Source of the DNA: Methylobacterium platani
Lineage (GTDB): Bacteria; Pseudomonadota; Alphaproteobacteria; Rhizobiales; Beijerinckiaceae
Assembly: GCF_001653715.1 (NCBI RefSeq)
Contig: NZ_LWHQ01000058.1
Coordinates: 1 to 60,976, forward strand
DNA: 60,976 bases
Reading direction: 5' to 3'
Below are positions 1-8,689 of this stretch, in pieces (positions within the stretch are counted from its first letter, which is position 1; every line of letters starts with the position of its first letter). The notes under the pieces were generated by a model. It was not told the origin of the DNA. It worked only from the letters and a program-made list of their open reading frames with translations, and ran no database searches. Position numbers and translations under genes: made by a program.

Positions 1-2
1 CA

Positions 3-92
3 GCTCGCAAAAAGGGCAAGGATTCCATGCGCCTTGCCCTCAAAACCGCAGGCTGGGACGACGACTACCTCGTCAGGCTCGTTGCCCCATGA
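3..92 (+). CDS. 3' end of an unidentified gene (partial)
   Basis: An open frame enters from the left edge and ends at TGA 90-92, giving 29 residues that finish WDDDYLVRLVAP. The composition (Lys-rich start, acidic patch, hydrophobic end) looks like a real C-terminus, and the other two forward frames do not end as cleanly. Too little remains to name a family. The stretch 93-326 between this stop and the tRNA holds no gene I can support; it has a short GACGGCCGGGTTTC direct repeat (near 137-165) that could be part of a termination or spacer structure. Confidence 0.45.
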   Translation, partial: ARKKGKDSMRLALKTAGWDDDYLVRLVAP

Positions 93-326
93 CACTTCAC
101 CCGATTGCCCTGCGGGTTTTTGCGAGCCGGCTCCATGACGGCCGGGTTTCGACGGCCGGGTTTCCCGGCCGGATCGCGGTTTTGCCGCCGGATCCTGTTG
201 CGGAGCCGGGGCGGGCTCTGCTAGAGAGCCCTCGTCCCCGGGTTGTCCGCCCGACGCCGGGGAGACGGTGCAGCCGGCCCTTCCAGGCCCGGCACGCCCG
301 ATCGTCGGCCCAAGGCCGACCCGGAT

Positions 327-400
327 GGCCTCGTGGCGGAGTGGTTACGCAGAGGACTGCAAATCCTTGCACCCCGGTTCGATTCCGGGCGAGGCCTCCA
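327..400 (+). tRNA. tRNA-Cys (anticodon GCA)
   Basis: The acceptor arm GGCCTCG (327-333) pairs with CGAGGCC (390-396), followed by discriminator T and an encoded CCA at 398-400. The anticodon arm GAGGA-CTGCAAA-TCCTT places GCA as anticodon, and the T arm reads CCGGTTCGATTCCGG. All four arms can be drawn by eye. It lies alone, about 200 bp upstream of the methyltransferase gene. Confidence 0.95.
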
Positions 401-598
401 ATTCTTCCCGTCTTCTTCCAGGTTCGACCGGGCCGGGCGACAGGTTCGCCCTCGGTTTCCGTCGCCGAGCGCCCCGGGTCGATCCGCTCCCCGGCGCGAT
501 GCGGGGCGGATCCCCCGATCCTTGCCTTTTCGCCGACGATCCACCACAACCGCGTCGCCCGACGGCTTGACCGTCGCTCAAGCTCCCCAGAGACGTTC

Positions 599-1252
599 AT
601 GCTCGACTACGCGCAAGCGCGCCGCCTCATGGTCGATTGCCAGCTCCGCACGTTCGACGTGACCGACATCGCGCTCCTCGACGCATTCGACGCCGTCCCG
701 CGCGAGCGGTTCCTGCCGGCGGACCGCGCGGCCTTCGCCTATATCGACCAGCCCCAGGCGGTCGGGACCGAGGACGGCGAGACCCGCTTCATGCCGGCCC
801 CGATGGTGCTGGCGCGCCTGATCCAGGCCCTGTCGCTCAAGCCCGGGAACCGCGTCCTCGATGTCGGGGCCGGCCTCGGCTACGGCGCCGCGATCCTGCA
901 CCGCCTCGGCGTCGAGGTCGTCGCCCTCGAATCGCTCCCCGGCCTCGCCGCGGCGGCGCGCGAGCGCCTCGGAGACGGCGCGACGGTCGAGTCCGGTCCG
1001 CTCGACAAGGGCGCCGCCGGACGCGGCCCCTACGACGCGATCCTGATCGAGGGCCAGGTCGAGCAGCGGCCGCAGGGCCTGCTCGACCAGCTCGCCGACG
1101 GCGGCCGGCTCGCCTGCGTCCAGGGCCAGGGCCGCCCGGCCAAGGCGACCCTGTGGGTCCGCTCGGGCGACGCCTTCGGCTCGCGCCCGCTCTTCGACGC
1201 CGTCCTGCCGCCCCTGCGCGCCTTCGCGGTCGAGGCCGGCTTCGCGTTCTGA
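599..1252 (+). CDS. Protein-L-isoaspartate O-methyltransferase family protein
   Basis: This 217-residue protein belongs to the PCMT family, which uses S-adenosylmethionine to methylate isoaspartyl residues in damaged proteins. The N-terminus (MLDYAQARRLMVDCQLR, then FDAVPRERFLP) is typical of the alphaproteobacterial branch, and the SAM-binding motif I is visible as VLDVGAGLGYGAAIL at about residues 83-97. The open frame extends far upstream through the tRNA, so the start at 599 is chosen from family length and N-terminal sequence. It sits upstream of tolC, popZ and valS, a common Rhizobiales order. Many such alphaproteobacterial proteins are annotated as PIMT without biochemical proof; the true substrate is unproven. 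Confidence 0.85.
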   Translation: MLDYAQARRLMVDCQLRTFDVTDIALLDAFDAVPRERFLPADRAAFAYIDQPQAVGTEDGETRFMPAPMVLARLIQALSLKPGNRVLDVGAGLGYGAAILHRLGVEVVALESLPGLAAAARERLGDGATVESGPLDKGAAGRGPYDAILIEGQVEQRPQGLLDQLADGGRLACVQGQGRPAKATLWVRSGDAFGSRPLFDAVLPPLRAFAVEAGFAF

Positions 1253-1257
1253 CGCCG

Positions 1258-1287
1258 CCTTCGGGCGCGGATCCCCGCGCCCGAAGG
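1258..1287 (+). terminator. Strong stem-loop after the methyltransferase gene
   Basis: A perfect 13-bp inverted repeat (arms 1258-1270 and 1275-1287, CCTTCGGGCGCGG) with a 4-nt ATCC loop begins 5 bp after the stop codon. No T-run follows, so it is either a terminator without a U-tract or an mRNA 3' stabiliser. Confidence 0.6.
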
Positions 1288-1787
1288 CCCCCGGCCGGGC
1301 GGCACCTCCGGAAGAGGTAGGCCCTCCGCCCAGGGCCCTCCGCCGAAGTGAGGCGCCGGCCGCCGCCCTCCGTCCGCACCGCCGGGCGGAATTTCCTTGG
1401 CCGCCCGTCCGGCCGCGCCCATCACGGCGGCGCGGCGCCGGCCCGGAGCGCGGGGCCGCCCCCATCGCCACGATCCGCGACCCCGTCGGGAAGCCCGTCC
1501 GCCATCAAGGACTTGCCCGGCCCGGGCGCCGCGCCGGGCCCCGGCGCCGCGATCGCGAATCAGCCGGCCCGCACCGCCGCCCGACGCCGGGATTTCCCCA
1601 GAGGCACGTGTCGCTTTTTTGCGGCACCGGCGGCCAAACACGGTCGTCCACAGCGCGGGGCCGGTGCCCCGGGAACCGCCCTCGGTTAATGTCACGCTCG
1701 AGGTGGGCACAGCGATATGACGAACCGGTTCCGCGGCCCGCGGCCAGGGCCGGCCGATTGTGAGCTAGCCGCACAGGGTAGACAGGC
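1288..1787. other. Intergenic region upstream of tolC, no gene seen
   Basis: About 500 bp of extremely GC-rich sequence with no frame that reads like a protein on either strand. The last 110 bp (from about 1680) is less GC-rich (TTAATGTCACGC, GATATGACG) and is the likely place for the tolC promoter, but no confident -35/-10 pair can be named. Confidence 0.5.
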
Positions 1788-3200
1788 GTGACTGACACAG
1801 GAACTCGGGCGTTCCGCGGGCTTCGGCTGGGCGGGTTCGCCGCCGTGGCCCTCGCCATGGCGGGCCAGGGCGCGGCTGCGGAAACCCTGGAGAGCGCGCT
1901 TGCGCGAGCCTATGCGGGCAACCCGACGCTGAACGCACAGCGCGCCGGCCAGCGCGCCACCGACGAGAACGTGCCGCGGGCGCTGGCGGGCTACCGCCCG
2001 ACGGTCACCGGTTCGGCGAGCGCGGGCGTGTCCTACGTCTCGGGCAAGCTCAGCGTCCTGGCGGCGGGCACGGGCGGCGGCGGCGGGCAGGAGACGCTCT
2101 ACCCGCGCTCCGTCGGCATCGGCGTGCAGCAGACCCTGTTCAACGGCTTCCGGACCGACAACCAGACCCGCCAGGCCGAGTCGCAGGTGCTGGGCGGCCG
2201 CGAGACCCTGCGCAACACCGAGATGCTGACGCTGTTCTCGGCGGCGCAGGCCTACATGAACGTGCTGGCGGACACCGCCACGCTGGAGCTCAACCGCAAC
2301 AACGTCGAGGTGCTCGAGGAGCAGCTGCGCCAGACCCGCGACCGCTTCAACGTCGGCGAGGTCACCCGCACCGACGTCGCCCAGGCCGAGGCGCGGCTGG
2401 CCGGCGCCCGGGCCCAGGTCAGCCTCGCCGAGGCCAACCTGCGCACCAGCATCGCGACCTTCCGGCAGGTGATCGGCATCGAGCCGCGCCAGCTCGCCCC
2501 CGGCCGGCCGATCGACCGCTACGTGCCGGGCACCCTGACGGCGGCGGTGGATATCGGGCTGGCCGAGCACCCGGCGATCCTCTCGGCCCTCCACGCCGTC
2601 GACGCGGCCGAGGCGCAGGTGAAGATCGCCGAATCGTCGCTCTACCCGACGGCGACGATCTCGGGGAACGCGGCCCAGACCCTCGACCAGCAGATCGCCG
2701 GCACCCGCTACTTCGCGGGCTCGATCGTCGGCCAGCTCACCGTCCCGCTCTACCAGGGCGGCGCCGAATACGCCCAGATCCGCCAGGCCAAGGAGCAGGT
2801 CGGCCAGGCCCGCCTCCAGGCCGAGCTCACCCGCGACCAGGTCCGCGCCGGCATCGTCACCGCCTGGGGCGCCCTCGAGGCGGCCAAGGCCCGCGTCATC
2901 GCCTCGCAGGCCCAGGTCCAGGCCAACGAGGTGGCGCTGAACGGCGTGCGCGAGGAGGCCCGGGTCGGCCAGCGCACGACCCTCGACGTGCTGAACGCCC
3001 AGCAGGAGCTCCTGACCGCCCGCGTCAACCTGATCGCCGCCCAGCGCGACCGGGTGGTGGGCTCCTACCAGGTGGTGCAGACCGTCGGCCGCCTCACCAC
3101 CCGCTTCATCTCGGTCCCGGTGGCGCAGTACAGCGCCAAGCAGCACTACGACCAGATCAAGGACCTCTGGTACGGCGTGCGCACGCCCGACGGCCGCTGA
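1788..3200 (+). CDS. tolC: TolC family outer-membrane channel protein
   Basis: A 470-residue outer-membrane efflux protein, the trimeric exit duct used by type I secretion and RND pumps. It starts at GTG 1788, with an N-terminal signal peptide ending near residue 31 (GQGAAA then ETLESALARAY). Two tandem OEP-type repeats follow: NPTLNAQRAGQRATDENVP begins the first coiled-coil hairpin, and EHPAILSALHAVDAAEAQVK the second. Conserved elements such as VGEVTRTDVAQAEARLAGA and GQRTTLDVLNAQQELLTAR mark the helical barrel. Length matches the family. An RND adaptor and permease lie 5 kb downstream and may use this channel, though they are not in the same operon. Confidence 0.93.
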   Translation: MTDTGTRAFRGLRLGGFAAVALAMAGQGAAAETLESALARAYAGNPTLNAQRAGQRATDENVPRALAGYRPTVTGSASAGVSYVSGKLSVLAAGTGGGGGQETLYPRSVGIGVQQTLFNGFRTDNQTRQAESQVLGGRETLRNTEMLTLFSAAQAYMNVLADTATLELNRNNVEVLEEQLRQTRDRFNVGEVTRTDVAQAEARLAGARAQVSLAEANLRTSIATFRQVIGIEPRQLAPGRPIDRYVPGTLTAAVDIGLAEHPAILSALHAVDAAEAQVKIAESSLYPTATISGNAAQTLDQQIAGTRYFAGSIVGQLTVPLYQGGAEYAQIRQAKEQVGQARLQAELTRDQVRAGIVTAWGALEAAKARVIASQAQVQANEVALNGVREEARVGQRTTLDVLNAQQELLTARVNLIAAQRDRVVGSYQVVQTVGRLTTRFISVPVAQYSAKQHYDQIKDLWYGVRTPDGR

Positions 3201-3319
3201 CGGCGGCGGGAGGTCCGCCTCCCTGTGAGTTCGGGGCCCGCCTCGCTTGTGCGGGGCCGGCCCCGTGGAATACTGCGTAATTCGACCCCCCGATCCTCTG
3301 CACTCGAGCGTTGAGCCGG

Positions 3320-3982
3320 ATGAGCGCCGCGAGCCCCAAGACGCAGGACAAGACGCAGGAACCCTCGATGGAGGAGATCCTCGCCTCCATCCGCCGCATC
3401 ATCGCCGACGACCAGAAGCCGGCCGAGCCGCCCGCCGCCGGCTCGCGGCCGGTGGCCGTGCCGGATCCCGAGCCGGACGAGGACGACGTGCTCGACCTCG
3501 CCGAGATCGCCCCGCCGCCGCCGAAGCCCGAGCCCAAGCCCGAGCCCAAGCCGGCCACGAATCCGGTCGCCAAGGCGCCGCCCGCGCCCGAGCCGAGCTT
3601 CGACGACGCATTCGACCCGATGTCGGAGATCGCCTTCCGGGACGAGCCGATGGATTTCGACGCCATCGAGATCGAGCCGGAGCCCGCCCCGGCGCCGCCG
3701 CCCGAGCCCCCGAAGGCCGCGGCCCCGCCGCCTGCCGCGCCGCCGGAGCCGCCCCGCCCGGCGATGGAGGACCGGCTCCTGTCGCAGGCGACCGACGCCA
3801 CCGTCGGCCACGCCTTCGACCTCCTCGCCAGCACGGTGCTGACCCGCAACGCGCGCACCATCGAGGACCTGGTGCAGGACATGCTGCGCCCGATGCTGAA
3901 ATCCTGGCTCGACGACAACCTGCCGGTCCTGGTCGAGCGCCTGGTCCGGGCCGAGATCGAGCGCGTCGCGCGCGGACGCTAG
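3320..3982 (+). CDS. popZ: PopZ-like polar organizing protein (DUF2497)
   Basis: A 220-residue protein with the PopZ layout: a short N-terminal helix (EPSMEEILASIRRIIADD, about residues 15-32), a long Pro- and Glu-rich disordered middle, and a C-terminal helical oligomerisation domain from about residue 150 (DLLASTVLTRNARTIEDLV, then DMLRPMLKSWLDDNLPVLV). PopZ forms a cell-pole scaffold that anchors ParB/parS in Caulobacter and relatives. ATG 3320 is chosen; TTG 3311, three codons upstream, is an alternative. It lies just upstream of valS, the usual alphaproteobacterial neighbour. Confidence 0.9.
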   Translation: MSAASPKTQDKTQEPSMEEILASIRRIIADDQKPAEPPAAGSRPVAVPDPEPDEDDVLDLAEIAPPPPKPEPKPEPKPATNPVAKAPPAPEPSFDDAFDPMSEIAFRDEPMDFDAIEIEPEPAPAPPPEPPKAAAPPPAAPPEPPRPAMEDRLLSQATDATVGHAFDLLASTVLTRNARTIEDLVQDMLRPMLKSWLDDNLPVLVERLVRAEIERVARGR

Positions 3983-4040
3983 ATCCGGGCGCGCTCCGGT
4001 TGACGGAACGGTGCGGGTCCGCTTGAAAGCGGGCTCGGGA

Positions 4041-4070
4041 GCCGGTCGCTCGCGCGGCCGGCCTTTTTTT
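4041..4070 (+). terminator. Rho-independent terminator after popZ
   Basis: A 9-bp stem (GCCGGTCGC at 4041-4049, GCGGCCGGC at 4054-4062, one G-T pair) with loop TCGC is followed by a run of seven T at 4064-4070. This is the clearest intrinsic terminator in the window and separates popZ transcription from valS. Confidence 0.9.
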
Positions 4071-4156
4071 CGTTTTGACGTTCCGGCGTCCCCGGGGAGC
4101 CTCGTCCGCCGGCGGGACGCGCCCCGGGGCGCGCCGTGCGAGTGGCTGTGTCAGCG

Positions 4157-6868
4157 ATGATGGACAAGACCTTCGATCCCGCCGCCGTCGAGGCGCGCAT
4201 CGCCGCCGAATGGGAGGAGGCGCAGGCCTTCCGGGCCGGGCGCCCGGACCGTGCCGGCGCCGAGCCCTACAGCATCATGATCCCGCCGCCGAACGTGACG
4301 GGCTCGCTGCATATGGGCCACGCCCTCAACAACACGCTCCAGGACGTGCTCGCCCGCTTCGAGCGCCTGCGCGGCAAGGACGTGCTGTGGCAGCCCGGCA
4401 CGGACCATGCCGGCATCGCCACCCAGATGGTGGTGGAGCGCCGCCTCGCCGAGCAGCAGCAGCCCGACCGGCGCTCGCTCGGCCGGGCGGAATTCGTCCG
4501 CCGGGTCTGGGAGTGGAAGGCGGAATCCGGCGGCACCATCGTCAACCAGCTGAAGCGCCTGGGCGCCTCCTGCGACTGGTCGCGCGAGCGCTTCACCATG
4601 GACGAGGGCCTGTCGAAGGCCGTCCTGAAGGTGTTCGTCGACCTCCATGCGCAAGGCCTGATCTACCGCGACAAGCGCCTGGTGAACTGGGACCCGAAGT
4701 TCCAGACCGCGATCTCCGACCTCGAGGTGCAGCAGGTCGAGGTGAAGGGCCATCTCTGGCACTTCGCCTACCCGGTGGTCGACGAGGCCGGGAACGAGAC
4801 CGGTGAGACCATCACGGTCGCCACCACCCGGCCCGAGACGATGCTGGGCGACACCGCGGTCGCGGTCCACCCGGAGGACGAGCGCTACCGGGCGCTGGTC
4901 GGCAAAAGCCTGCGCCTGCCGCTGGTCGGCCGGCTGATCCCCGTCGTCGCCGACGAGTACTCGGATCCCGAGAAGGGCACCGGCGCGGTCAAGATCACCC
5001 CGGCGCACGACTTCAACGACTTCGAGGTCGGCCGCCGGCACGGGCTGTCTCAGATCAATGTCCTGGATGAGGAAGCCCGCATAAGCCTCGAGGGCAACGC
5101 GGACTTCCTGGAAGGCTCGGCCCCCGAGCCCGAGGCCCTGGCGCTGCACGGCCTCGACCGCTTCAAGGCCCGCGAGCGGGTCGTCGCGCTCATGGAGGAG
5201 CGCGGCCGGCTCGTGACCATCGAGCCCAACACCCATGCGGTGCCGCACGGCGACCGTTCGGGCGTGGTGATCGAGCCCTACCTCACCGACCAGTGGTACG
5301 TGAACGTCAAGCCGCTGGCCGAGCGGGCCCTGCAGGCGGTGCGCGACGGCCGCACCCGCTTCGTGCCCGAGACCTACGAGAAGACCTACTTCCAGTGGCT
5401 CGAGAACATCGAGCCGTGGTGCATCTCGCGCCAGCTGTGGTGGGGCCACCAGATCCCGGCCTGGTACGATCCGGAGGGGAACTGCTTCGTCGCGAGCAGC
5501 GAGGAGGAGGCCCTGGCGCAGGCCGCCGCGAAGCACGGCCGGCCGGTGGCCTTGCGCCGCGACGAGGACGTGCTCGACACCTGGTTCTCGTCCGGCCTGT
5601 GGCCGTTCTCGACGCTGGGCTGGCCCGACGCCACGCCGGAGCTGGCGCGCTACTACCCGACCAGCGCGCTGGTGACGGGCTTCGACATCATTTTCTTCTG
5701 GGTTGCCAGGATGATGATGCTCGGCCTTCACGCGCTGGACGAGGTGCCGTTCCGCACGATCTACATCCACGCCCTCGTCCGCGACGAGAAGGGCGCCAAG
5801 ATGTCGAAGTCGAAGGGCAACGTGGTCGACCCCCTCGACCTCGTCGACCGCTACGGCGCCGATGCCCTGCGCTTCACCCTCGCGGCCATGGCGGCGCAGG
5901 GACGCGACATCAAGCTCTCGGTGCAACGCGTCGAGGGTTATCGGAACTTCGCCACCAAGCTCTGGAACGCCGCGCGCTTCGCCGAGATGAACGGCTGCCG
6001 GCTCGATCCCGCCTTCGTGCCGGCCGGCGCGACCCAGACCCTGAACGCCTGGGCGCTCGGCGAGGCCGCGCGCGCCGTCGCCGAGGTGACGGCCGCGATC
6101 GAGGCCTACCGCTTCAACGACGCCGCCAACGCCGCCTACCGCTTCGTCTGGAACGTGTTCTGCGACTGGTACCTGGAACTGGCCAAGCCCGTGCTCCAGG
6201 GCGAGGACGGGCCGGCGAAGGAGGAGACGCGCCGGACGATCGCCTACATGATCGACCAGATCTGCGTGCTGCTGCACCCGTTCATGCCGTTCCTCACCGA
6301 GGAGCTGTGGGCGACGAAGGCGCGCGAGGCGGGGATCGAGCGCGGGCTGCTCGCGCTCGCCGCCTGGCCTGATCTCGGCGCGCTGGCGCGGCCCGAGGCC
6401 GAGGCCGAGATCGGCTGGGTCGTCGACCTCGTGTCGGAGATCCGCTCGGCCCGCTCGGAGACGAGCGTGCCGGCCGGCGCCCAGATCCCCCTGGTGCTGG
6501 TGGCCCCGAGCGAGGCGGTGCGCGAGCGCGTCGGCCGCTGGGGCGACACGGTGCGGCGCCTCGGCCGCATCGCCTCGATCGCGATCGCGGAGGCGAGCCC
6601 GCGCAACGCCGTGCAGCTGATCGTGCGCGGCGAGGTCGCGGCCCTGCCGCTCGAGGGCGTGGTCGATCTCGGCGCCGAGGTGGCGCGGCTGACGAAAGAG
6701 GACGCCAAGCTCGGCGGCGAGGTCGCCAAGATCGACGCCAAGCTCGGCAATGCCGACTTCCTCGCCCGTGCCCCGGAGGAGGTGGTCGAGGAGCAGCGCG
6801 AGCGCCGCGAGGCGGCGATCGCCCGCCGCGAGAAGGTGCGCGAGGCGCTGACCCGGCTCCAGGGCTGA
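4157..6868 (+). CDS. valS: Valyl-tRNA synthetase
   Basis: A class I aminoacyl-tRNA synthetase that charges tRNA-Val in the cytoplasm and edits mischarged Thr. The HIGH-type signature is seen in PPPNVTGSLHMGHALNN, the KMSKS loop as AKMSKSKGNVVDP, the CP1 editing domain around TTRPETMLGDTAVAVHPED, and the C-terminal coiled coil from about residue 835. About 903 residues, normal for the family. GTG 4136 would add seven residues; ATG 4157 (or ATG 4160) fits family N-termini such as MMDKTFDPAAVEARI better. Transcribed on its own between two strong stem-loops. Confidence 0.97.
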   Translation: MMDKTFDPAAVEARIAAEWEEAQAFRAGRPDRAGAEPYSIMIPPPNVTGSLHMGHALNNTLQDVLARFERLRGKDVLWQPGTDHAGIATQMVVERRLAEQQQPDRRSLGRAEFVRRVWEWKAESGGTIVNQLKRLGASCDWSRERFTMDEGLSKAVLKVFVDLHAQGLIYRDKRLVNWDPKFQTAISDLEVQQVEVKGHLWHFAYPVVDEAGNETGETITVATTRPETMLGDTAVAVHPEDERYRALVGKSLRLPLVGRLIPVVADEYSDPEKGTGAVKITPAHDFNDFEVGRRHGLSQINVLDEEARISLEGNADFLEGSAPEPEALALHGLDRFKARERVVALMEERGRLVTIEPNTHAVPHGDRSGVVIEPYLTDQWYVNVKPLAERALQAVRDGRTRFVPETYEKTYFQWLENIEPWCISRQLWWGHQIPAWYDPEGNCFVASSEEEALAQAAAKHGRPVALRRDEDVLDTWFSSGLWPFSTLGWPDATPELARYYPTSALVTGFDIIFFWVARMMMLGLHALDEVPFRTIYIHALVRDEKGAKMSKSKGNVVDPLDLVDRYGADALRFTLAAMAAQGRDIKLSVQRVEGYRNFATKLWNAARFAEMNGCRLDPAFVPAGATQTLNAWALGEAARAVAEVTAAIEAYRFNDAANAAYRFVWNVFCDWYLELAKPVLQGEDGPAKEETRRTIAYMIDQICVLLHPFMPFLTEELWATKAREAGIERGLLALAAWPDLGALARPEAEAEIGWVVDLVSEIRSARSETSVPAGAQIPLVLVAPSEAVRERVGRWGDTVRRLGRIASIAIAEASPRNAVQLIVRGEVAALPLEGVVDLGAEVARLTKEDAKLGGEVAKIDAKLGNADFLARAPEEVVEEQRERREAAIARREKVREALTRLQG

Positions 6869-6873
6869 ACCCT

Positions 6874-6916
6874 CGACGGGACCGGTCCGGGCCTCTCGCC
6901 CGGACCGGTCCCGTCG
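6874..6916 (+). terminator. Long perfect inverted repeat after valS
   Basis: A perfect 19-bp inverted repeat (arms 6874-6892 and 6898-6916) with a 5-nt CTCTC loop begins 5 bp after the valS stop. There is no T-tract on either side, so it probably acts as a stable 3' hairpin or factor-dependent terminator. Confidence 0.65.
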
Positions 6917-7048
6917 GAATGACGACGCTTGCGGGGAAAGGGCGCCGGCATGCGTCCGGTCTCGGGACGATCGGCCATCGACGCGCGACAGGAGGCGATG
7001 CGCGGCAGGAGGCGATGCGCCGAGCGCCGGCCCGGAGACAGCCCAGGC

Positions 7049-7282
7049 ATGAGCCCGAGTTCCACACCGTCCCGCCCGACGACGGCCCGCGACGACACCG
7101 CGACCGACGTGCCGTCCGTCCGCTTCAACGATGCCGCCGGGGCGACGCGCCGGGAGGCGCGGCCAGGTATCGTCGTCGCGGACGACGACGCCGGGAGCGC
7201 GACGGCGACGGACATCCGCGAGGCTGCGCATGGGTGGCTGGCGGCCGACCAGGACCTGCATTGGCGCGCCATGGCGGCCTGA
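7049..7282 (+). CDS. Small hypothetical protein upstream of the DUF2459 gene
   Basis: A 77-residue frame starting at ATG 7049, preceded by a GGAG-type ribosome site about 9 nt upstream, and ending 2 bp before the next start codon. The C-terminal half (GIVVADDDAGSATATDIREA then GWLAADQDLHWRAMAA) reads like protein, while the first half is Ser/Thr/Arg-rich and low in complexity. The frame stays open upstream to 6929. No family is recognised; it could be a chance frame in GC-rich DNA, but the tight spacing to 7285 suggests translational coupling. Confidence 0.4.
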   Translation: MSPSSTPSRPTTARDDTATDVPSVRFNDAAGATRREARPGIVVADDDAGSATATDIREAAHGWLAADQDLHWRAMAA

Positions 7283-7284
7283 TC

Positions 7285-8019
7285 GTGGCCCGCGCCCTGA
7301 GCCTCGCCCGGCGCGCCGCAACGCTCCTCGCACTCCTCCTCGCCGCCGTCCTCCTGGCGGCCTGGCTCACCGCCCGGCCGGGCGATCCGGCCCTCTACCC
7401 GCCGGCCCCCGGCGAGGCGGCGGTGACGGTGCGGCTCGTCGCCGATGCCTGGCATTCCGGCCTGCTCCTGCCCCGCGACGCGCTCGCGCAGGCGGCGGCC
7501 GAGGCCGGGGACGGAGCCTTGCTGGAGGTGACCGGGCGCTTTCGCGCCTATCCGGCCCTCGAGATCGGCTGGGGCGATGCCGGCTTCTACCGCGCCGTGC
7601 CGACGATCGAGGCCCTCGACTGGCGGCTGGCGCTCCGGGCCCTGTTCACCCCCGGCGGGCGTCCGGCGGTCCTGCACGTGGTCGGGGTCGCGCCGGAGCC
7701 CGGAACCGCCTTTGCGGGCTCCGAGATCGTGAGCCTGCGGCTGTCGCGGGCGGGCTTTCGCCGGCTCGCCGCCGCGCTCGGCCGCACCTTCGCGGCGCAT
7801 GACGGCCATCCGGTGGTGCTGGGGCCCGGCCTCTACGGGCCGAGCCTGTTCTACGCGGCCGAGGGGCGCTTCAGCCTGCTCGCCGTCTGCAACCACTGGA
7901 GCGCCGGGCTGCTCCACGCCGCCGGGCTTCCGGTGACGCCGCTCCTCGACACCCTGCCGCGGGGGCTCGTCCTCGATCTGGCGTGGCGGGCCGGCGCGTC
8001 CGGGCCTCACCCGCCCTGA
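7285..8019 (+). CDS. DUF2459 family protein (urease-region-associated family)
   Basis: A 244-residue protein with an N-terminal hydrophobic helix (residues about 8-28) that acts as signal or anchor. The rest matches the DUF2459/TIGR02117 pattern: VRLVADAWHSGLLLP, EIGWGDAGFYR, then VCNHWSAGLLHAAGLPV near the C-terminus. The function of this family is not known. GTG 7285 is taken as start because the hydrophobic helix follows directly; the frame is open further upstream. Its end overlaps the convergent gene on the other strand by 13 bp. Confidence 0.8.
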   Translation: MARALSLARRAATLLALLLAAVLLAAWLTARPGDPALYPPAPGEAAVTVRLVADAWHSGLLLPRDALAQAAAEAGDGALLEVTGRFRAYPALEIGWGDAGFYRAVPTIEALDWRLALRALFTPGGRPAVLHVVGVAPEPGTAFAGSEIVSLRLSRAGFRRLAAALGRTFAAHDGHPVVLGPGLYGPSLFYAAEGRFSLLAVCNHWSAGLLHAAGLPVTPLLDTLPRGLVLDLAWRAGASGPHPP

Positions 8020-8600
8020 CGATCGGCCGGCGGCGCGGGCCGCGCGGCGGGGCGCCGCCGGAAGGCGCGCCCCAGGCGCTCGCGCCAGGGCGTCCGGCCG
8101 CTGCGGGCGAGGTCGCGGCCGCAGGCCCGGGCGGCGGTGCGGTCGAACTGGAACGCGATCTCGGTCCCCTCGGCGAGCCGCAGGGCGAGGGCGGGCACGC
8201 CGCGGGCGACCTCGCCGGCGGTCCAGCCGAGGACCGGGAAGAAGCAGTTCTCCACCCGCGTGCCCGCCGGCACGTCCTGGGCCGCATCCGCCGCCACCGA
8301 GGCGGTGGCGAGCAGCGCCAGGCCGAGCTCGGCGGCCTCGGCGGGCGCGAGCCGGACCGCGTAGTCCCGCGACCCGAACGCCACCACCAGTTCGACCTCG
8401 TCCGGACCGGCGGTCACGACCGAGAAGCGCGGGGCGGGGCCAAGTGCCGCTCCGGGAGACGGTGCCGCTCCGGCAGACGGTGCCGCCCCGGGAGCGGGCG
8501 CAGCCTCGGCAGGACGCGAGATCTCGGGAGACGCAGCCTCGGGACGGTCCGACGCCTCGGCGGGTGCGGCTTCGGGAGACGCGGTCTCGGAAGAGGTCAT
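8007..8600 (-). CDS. Hypothetical protein with Pro/Ala-rich N-terminus
   Basis: A 197-residue protein I do not recognise. Residues 1-58 are a low-complexity Ala/Pro/Ser/Glu stretch containing 15-18 bp degenerate DNA repeats (GGAGACGGTGCCGCTCCGG-like units near 8455-8490). From residue 60 it becomes an ordered domain (FSVVTAGPDEVELVVAFGSR, then AEAAELGLALLATASVAADA, then VENCFFPVLGWTAGEVARG) and ends in a basic tail. No signal peptide. It converges on the DUF2459 gene and is followed upstream by the RND adaptor's 3' end. Confidence 0.65.
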   Translation of the reverse strand: MTSSETASPEAAPAEASDRPEAASPEISRPAEAAPAPGAAPSAGAAPSPGAALGPAPRFSVVTAGPDEVELVVAFGSRDYAVRLAPAEAAELGLALLATASVAADAAQDVPAGTRVENCFFPVLGWTAGEVARGVPALALRLAEGTEIAFQFDRTAARACGRDLARSGRTPWRERLGRAFRRRPAARPAPPADRQGG

Positions 8601-8689
8601 GCGGGGCCGGTCGCTCGCGTGCCGTGGCGGGATCGTCCCGCCAACCGTAGCGTCCGGACTTTCGTCGGGGCAAGCGCTGACGCTGTGCG

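Noticed and set aside
97..600. Several open frames across tRNA-Cys
   Set aside because: They run through the tRNA gene on both strands and show no protein character.
4151..7333. 1060-codon open frame antisense to valS
   Set aside because: Its composition mirrors third-position GC bias of valS on the other strand, with no recognisable motif or start signal.
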